NCBI GenBank assembly: GCA_017481065.1
Contig: JAFUPT010000093.1
Location: forward strand, 1-8,762
Length of the DNA: 8,762 nt
Origin: Clostridia bacterium
GTDB lineage: Bacteria; Bacillota_A; Clostridia; Christensenellales; Aristaeellaceae
Direction: 5' to 3'
Shown here: positions 5,645 through 8,762 of the stretch, piece by piece
How the letters are laid out: each line of letters starts with the position of its first letter
Position numbering within the stretch: the stretch's first letter is position 1
Program-made: the position numbers and the translations under genes
Notes under the pieces: generated by a model
Databases searched by the model: none
What the model saw: only the letters and a program-made list of their open reading frames with translations
What the model was told of the DNA's origin: nothing

Positions 5645-5667
5645 GCCGGGCATTCAGCCTGCCCGGC
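5645..5667. other. GC-rich hairpin in the gerM-like/rph gap
   Basis: GCCGGGCA and TGCCCGGC form a perfect 8-bp stem around a 7-nt loop, 15 nt past the gerM-like stop and about 40 nt before the rph start. No T-run follows on the minus strand, so it should not terminate efficiently. It may stabilise or process the mRNA between the two genes, or simply be a remnant. Confidence 0.6.
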
Positions 5668-5681
5668 ACTCCGCATTTTCC

Positions 5682-6791
5682 TCATTCAAAATCAAACAGC
5701 AAATTCGACTGGGTCTGGATGTAGTCGCTCTCGATCTCGGAAGCCACGTTGGCAAAGCTCGGCACCGCCAGCGCGCCCTCGCCGGGATCGTATTTCTCGC
5801 CCTCCACCAGTATCTCCACCCGCTCCACGCCATCAAACTGGGTGCAGGTGAGCACCAGCGCCTTGAGCGCCAGCCTGCCGCCATCGGTATTCTCCACCAG
5901 ATCGGCAAATTCCCGGGTGAAATTCACCCGCGCCGTGCCGTTTTCCACCTGCACATCAATCAGGCCGCAGCCGGCAGGAAGCGCACGCTCCAGCGGGCTC
6001 TGGGTGCTGGGACCCTTGGCCAGCTCAAGCACCGCCGTATTCACATCCGCATTGGAATACACCATGCGGGTGACGGGAACCACCACGCTGCCGCTGTCGC
6101 AGGGGAAGTAGAGCGTGACCGGTTCAAGGGAGGCGGAGGTGGAAACCGATGTTTCCAGGTTGATCTCCCCGCGCTCAAATACGCCGGAGATATCGGTTCC
6201 GTGGGTCAGCTTATCGATCTTCTGTCCGCCCACCAGGAATTCCACCTGCTTTACGCTGTCAAACTCCGTAAGCGCCTGCACGATGGCGGTGATCATGTTG
6301 CTCTCGGCAGCGGCGTCCGCCATGTTCAGCACTTCCCTGCCCAGGTCGATGCGGGCGAGGCCATCCTTGATGTCCAGATCGATCGTGGTTCCCTCGGGCA
6401 GCACCGTGCGCAGGCCCAGCCGCGCCGCCGCCATATCGTTTTCCGGGGATTGGATCATCCGCTTCAGCGTGGCCTTTGCGATGCCGTCCTCATAATTTAC
6501 GCTGCACATCACCGGCACGAGGTAGCCGTAATTGTCCTGGTAGTACACCACCGTGGATACCTTCTCCACCTCCGCCGCCTCTGCCGCAGTGGCAATGGTG
6601 CCGCCGGTGGGCGACGCCGTGGGCAGAATGGTGGGCACGGGCGTTGCATCCGGCGCGGGCGTGGTTACGGCGCCCGAAGACGCATCCTCCCCGCCGCCGA
6701 GTATGGTCCACACGCAGGCCAGCGCCACCGCAATGATCAGCAAAATCAACGCCAGCAAATAAATCTTTTTCTGGTTTCCGGTAATCTTCAT
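5682..6791 (-). CDS. GerM-like membrane-anchored protein with two GerMN domains
   Basis: A 369-residue envelope protein. The N-terminus has a short basic stretch (NQKK) and one hydrophobic segment, about residues 10-31. ALAC at 23-26 is only a weak lipobox match, so either a membrane anchor or a lipoprotein is possible. A Pro/Thr/Ala-rich linker (about 40-70) spaces the outer part from the membrane. Two GerMN domains follow, about 79-195 and 225-335. Each carries a segment like G(L/T)ARI(D)/RVNF and ends in a strand such as VKQVEFLVGGQKID or VERVEILVEGEKYD. GerM of B. subtilis is needed in sporulation and germination and sits next to rph. Start ATG 6791 follows GGAGG at good spacing. It is the first gene of the five-gene operon. 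Whether it serves spores here cannot be told from the sequence. Confidence 0.9.
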   Translation of the reverse strand: MKITGNQKKIYLLALILLIIAVALACVWTILGGGEDASSGAVTTPAPDATPVPTILPTASPTGGTIATAAEAAEVEKVSTVVYYQDNYGYLVPVMCSVNYEDGIAKATLKRMIQSPENDMAAARLGLRTVLPEGTTIDLDIKDGLARIDLGREVLNMADAAAESNMITAIVQALTEFDSVKQVEFLVGGQKIDKLTHGTDISGVFERGEINLETSVSTSASLEPVTLYFPCDSGSVVVPVTRMVYSNADVNTAVLELAKGPSTQSPLERALPAGCGLIDVQVENGTARVNFTREFADLVENTDGGRLALKALVLTCTQFDGVERVEILVEGEKYDPGEGALAVPSFANVASEIESDYIQTQSNLLFDFE

Positions 6792-6859
6792 CCGATACCC
6801 TCCTTCAGGCTGCCTTTTGGGTCAAGTCTATTCGGGGCTCGGACGGCTTATTCGGAATT

Positions 6860-6888
6860 ATTTTATCATAATGCGCGCGGTTGCGCAA
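6860..6888 (-). promoter_or_regulatory. Promoter of the gerM-like/rph-rdgB operon
   Basis: On the minus strand, -35 TTGCGC (6888-6883) and -10 TAAAAT (6865-6860) are 17 nt apart. The predicted start near 6853 gives a leader of about 60 nt. The -35 overlaps that of the plus-strand rqcH promoter because both read the palindrome TTGCGCAA (6881-6888). Confidence 0.72.
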
Positions 6889-6909
6889 TCTTTCAAGCTG
6901 GGGTATAAT
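6881..6909 (+). promoter_or_regulatory. Promoter of rqcH
   Basis: -35 TTGCGC (6881-6886) and a perfect -10 TATAAT (6904-6909) are separated by 17 nt. The predicted start near 6916 leaves a leader of about 25 nt that carries GGAGG before the rqcH ATG. Confidence 0.85.
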
Positions 6910-6941
6910 GGTAGATATTCAAATTATCCGGAGGAAAAAAC

Positions 6942-8663
6942 ATGCCCCTCGATGGATTTACCCTGGGCCTGATCGCCCGGGAGCTGAACAGCACCTTATC
7001 CGGCGGCCGCATCGACCGCATCATCCAGCCGGAGCGGGATGAGCTGATCCTCACCATCCGCAATTCCGGCGCAAACCATGCGCTGCTTTTGTCCGCCAGC
7101 GCCGGCTGCGCCCGCGCGCACCTCACTTCCGTAAAAAAGCAGAGCCCGCTGGAGCCCTTCAACCTCTGCATGCTCATGCGCAAGCATCTGATGGGCGGCA
7201 GGATCGTGGAAATCCGCGCCGTGGACTGCGACCGCATCCTTGAAATTGAAATCGAGCACATGGATGAATTGGGCGACCGCGCCAGCAAAACCATGGTCTG
7301 CGAATTCATGGGCAAGCATTCCAACCTCATCTTCGTGGGCGGCGACGGCCGCATCATCGACAGCGCCCGCCGCGTCAGCGAGGCCCTCTCCTCCGTGCGC
7401 GAGGTTCTTCCCGGCCTTCGCTACGAGCGCCCGCCGCAGCACGGAAAGCTCCCCTATGCCTCCGTCACGGAGGAAGCCCTGTATTCCGAAATATCCGGCA
7501 AGGGCGGCAGCGTGAATAAGCTGATCTCCGCAGCGGTGAGCGGCATGTCCGCCCAGACCGCCCGTGAGCTGGCCTTCCGCGCCTGCGGCAACGAGGACGC
7601 CCATTCCGGCGAGTGCGATCTGCGCGCCGTGGCGGCCTCCGTGGCTGAAAACCTGCGCGTGATCCCCGAAAACCTGCAGCCCGCCGTGCTCTTCGGGGAG
7701 GATGGCCGCCCGGTGGACGCCGTGGTCTTCCCCTACCTCAGCCGCGCCCACCTGCGCAGCGAGGCCTTCCCCAGCATCTCCGAGGCCATGGATGCATTCT
7801 ACCGCAGCCGCGACCGGGCCGAGCGCATCTCCCAGAAGAGCGCCGCCATCCACCGCACGCTGAAAAACAACATCGAACGCTGCGAAAAGAAGCTGGCCCT
7901 GCAGCAGGAGGCGCTGCTGGGCGCGGAGCGCATGGAGGAATACCGCATCAGCGGCGAACTGCTGATGGCAAACCTCCACCTCGCCATCAAGGGCCGCAAA
8001 TCCGTTTCCCTGCCGAATTACTATGATCCCGAGATGAAGGAGATCGAAATCGCCCTCGATGTGAAGCTCTCCCCCGCCCAGAATGCCCAGAAATATTTCA
8101 AGCTCTACCAGAAGGCCCGAAACGCCCAGACCCTCGCCGCCGAGCAGATCGAGAAAACCTCGGAAGAGCTTTCCTATCTCGAGGGCCAGATGGATAACCT
8201 CTCCAAATGCTCCGGCGAGAGCGAGCTTGCCGAGCTCCGCGAGGAGCTGGAGAAGTTCGGCTATGTAAAGCGCGTATCCAGCCGCCGCCAGATGAAGCAG
8301 CTGCCGCCCAGCCAGCCGATGAAGTTCACCGCCCCCTCGGGCAGAACCATACTCGTGGGCAAGAACAATTTGCAGAACGATAAGCTCACTTCCTCCGCCG
8401 ATCTCAACGAAATCTGGCTCCACGCCAAGGATATGCCCGGCAGCCATGTGATCATCGTCGGCGAAAACCCGGATGATGAAACCATCATCTTCGCCGCGAA
8501 AATCGCCGCCGCCTTCTCCAAGGGCGCCAATTCCTCCAACGTCCCCGTGGATTACACCAAGCGAAGATATGTAAAGAAGCCCTCCGGCTCCAAGCCCGGC
8601 TTCGTGATCTACACCAACCAGAAAACCCTCTATGTAAACCCGGAAAAGCCGTCGGAAGGATAA
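6942..8663 (+). CDS. rqcH: RqcH, NFACT ribosome quality control protein (Rqc2 homolog)
   Basis: A 573-residue protein, close to the roughly 570 residues of B. subtilis RqcH (older name: fibronectin-binding protein FbpA/YloA). In that system RqcH binds the obstructed 50S subunit with its peptidyl-tRNA and recruits tRNA-Ala, adding C-terminal alanine tails that mark stalled proteins for degradation. The NFACT-N domain covers about 1-170 and includes Asp97-Arg98 in DCDRIL, the pair known to be needed for tailing. A helix-hairpin-helix-like part follows (about 175-215, with GMSAQTARELAFR), then a charged coiled-coil region (about 285-440). The NFACT-R domain (about 452-560) has the hallmark IWLHAKDMPGSHVII (491-505). 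ATG 6942 has GGAGG 8 nt upstream. All domains look intact, so it is probably active. It diverges from the gerM-like operon. Confidence 0.96.
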   Translation: MPLDGFTLGLIARELNSTLSGGRIDRIIQPERDELILTIRNSGANHALLLSASAGCARAHLTSVKKQSPLEPFNLCMLMRKHLMGGRIVEIRAVDCDRILEIEIEHMDELGDRASKTMVCEFMGKHSNLIFVGGDGRIIDSARRVSEALSSVREVLPGLRYERPPQHGKLPYASVTEEALYSEISGKGGSVNKLISAAVSGMSAQTARELAFRACGNEDAHSGECDLRAVAASVAENLRVIPENLQPAVLFGEDGRPVDAVVFPYLSRAHLRSEAFPSISEAMDAFYRSRDRAERISQKSAAIHRTLKNNIERCEKKLALQQEALLGAERMEEYRISGELLMANLHLAIKGRKSVSLPNYYDPEMKEIEIALDVKLSPAQNAQKYFKLYQKARNAQTLAAEQIEKTSEELSYLEGQMDNLSKCSGESELAELREELEKFGYVKRVSSRRQMKQLPPSQPMKFTAPSGRTILVGKNNLQNDKLTSSADLNEIWLHAKDMPGSHVIIVGENPDDETIIFAAKIAAAFSKGANSSNVPVDYTKRRYVKKPSGSKPGFVIYTNQKTLYVNPEKPSEG

Positions 8664-8727
8664 TCCAGCGTCCGGGAACAAATGCGCATTTTCTCCGTCT
8701 AACTGACAGAATCTGGAGGTATGTACT

Positions 8728-8762
8728 ATGAAAAAACTGCTTGCTTTGCTCCTCGCCGCGCT
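8728..8762 (+). CDS. Start of a gene with a signal peptide, cut by window edge
   Basis: ATG AAA AAA CTG CTT encodes MKKLLALLLAA, a basic start running into a hydrophobic core as in an exported or lipoprotein precursor. GGAGG (8715-8719) lies 8 nt before the ATG. An earlier ATG at 8721 is in another frame and only 1 nt from that site, so it is unlikely to be used. The gap after rqcH is 64 nt and has only a short palindrome (8680-8691) followed by a brief T-run, a weak terminator at best; the gene may be cotranscribed with rqcH. The function cannot be told. Confidence 0.8.
   Translation, partial: MKKLLALLLAA

Noticed and set aside
6829..6855. TATTCGG repeated at 6829 and 6849, 20 bp apart, near the gerM-like operon start
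   Set aside because: The repeats are only 7 nt and not palindromic, and could easily arise by chance. Not enough to call an operator.
4326..6908. Very long plus-strand open frame opposite the rph-rdgB and gerM-like genes
   Set aside because: It is an antisense shadow caused by the GC-rich codon bias of the real genes. It lacks a ribosome binding site, and its His/Ala/Gly-rich composition is not protein-like.
6996..8681. Minus-strand 561-residue open frame opposite rqcH
   Set aside because: It is antisense to a clearly conserved gene and has the same low-complexity composition as the other shadows.
8680..8691. Palindrome AAATGCGCATTT with a short T-run after rqcH as a terminator
   Set aside because: A 12-nt palindrome with no loop leaves too few stable pairs for a convincing terminator.

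Overview
The window looks like chromosomal housekeeping DNA from a fairly GC-rich Bacillota, most likely a gut-type Clostridia. The reasons are a T-box leader in front of pheST, a GerM-family gene upstream of an rph-rdgB-yfcE block (the order known from the Bacillus subtilis gerM-rph-ysnA-ysnB region), an RqcH-type NFACT protein, consensus sigma-A promoters with 17-nt spacers, and strong GGAGG ribosome binding sites. I cannot name the genus. No CRISPR array, transposase, tRNA or rRNA is visible.

Layout. On the minus strand at the left end lie the start of pheT and a complete pheS, controlled by a tRNA-Phe T-box leader with its own promoter (about 1123-1413). A gene-free stretch (1414-1692) then holds two intrinsic terminators flanked by two inverted, diverged copies of a double-hairpin repeat. 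Next, still on the minus strand, is a secreted two-SH3, phage-tail-lysozyme-like cell wall hydrolase (1693-2715) with its own consensus promoter.

A tightly packed five-gene minus-strand operon follows (6791 down to 2880): a GerM-like protein with two GerMN domains, a fused RNase PH/RdgB protein, a YfcE-type phosphodiesterase, a Dabb alpha-beta barrel protein and a tandem-duplicated rhamnose-mutarotase-like protein. It ends at a hairpin terminator at 2821-2862. Three of its four junctions are coupled: two ATGA overlaps, and one junction where the ribosome binding site lies in the end of the preceding gene.

On the plus strand, rqcH (6942-8663, ribosome quality control) diverges from that operon. 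The two promoters appear to share one palindromic -35 element. The window ends in the signal peptide of another plus-strand gene.

Functionally the window combines translation (PheST, RqcH), RNA 3' maturation and nucleotide-pool cleaning (Rph-RdgB), and cell envelope or spore-type proteins (GerM-like, lysozyme). I see no clear new multi-gene defence or metabolic system. The least ordinary items are the covarying double-hairpin repeat pair, the Rph-RdgB fusion, the run of three small alpha-beta-barrel domains at the end of the nucleotide operon, and the shared -35 of the divergent promoters.
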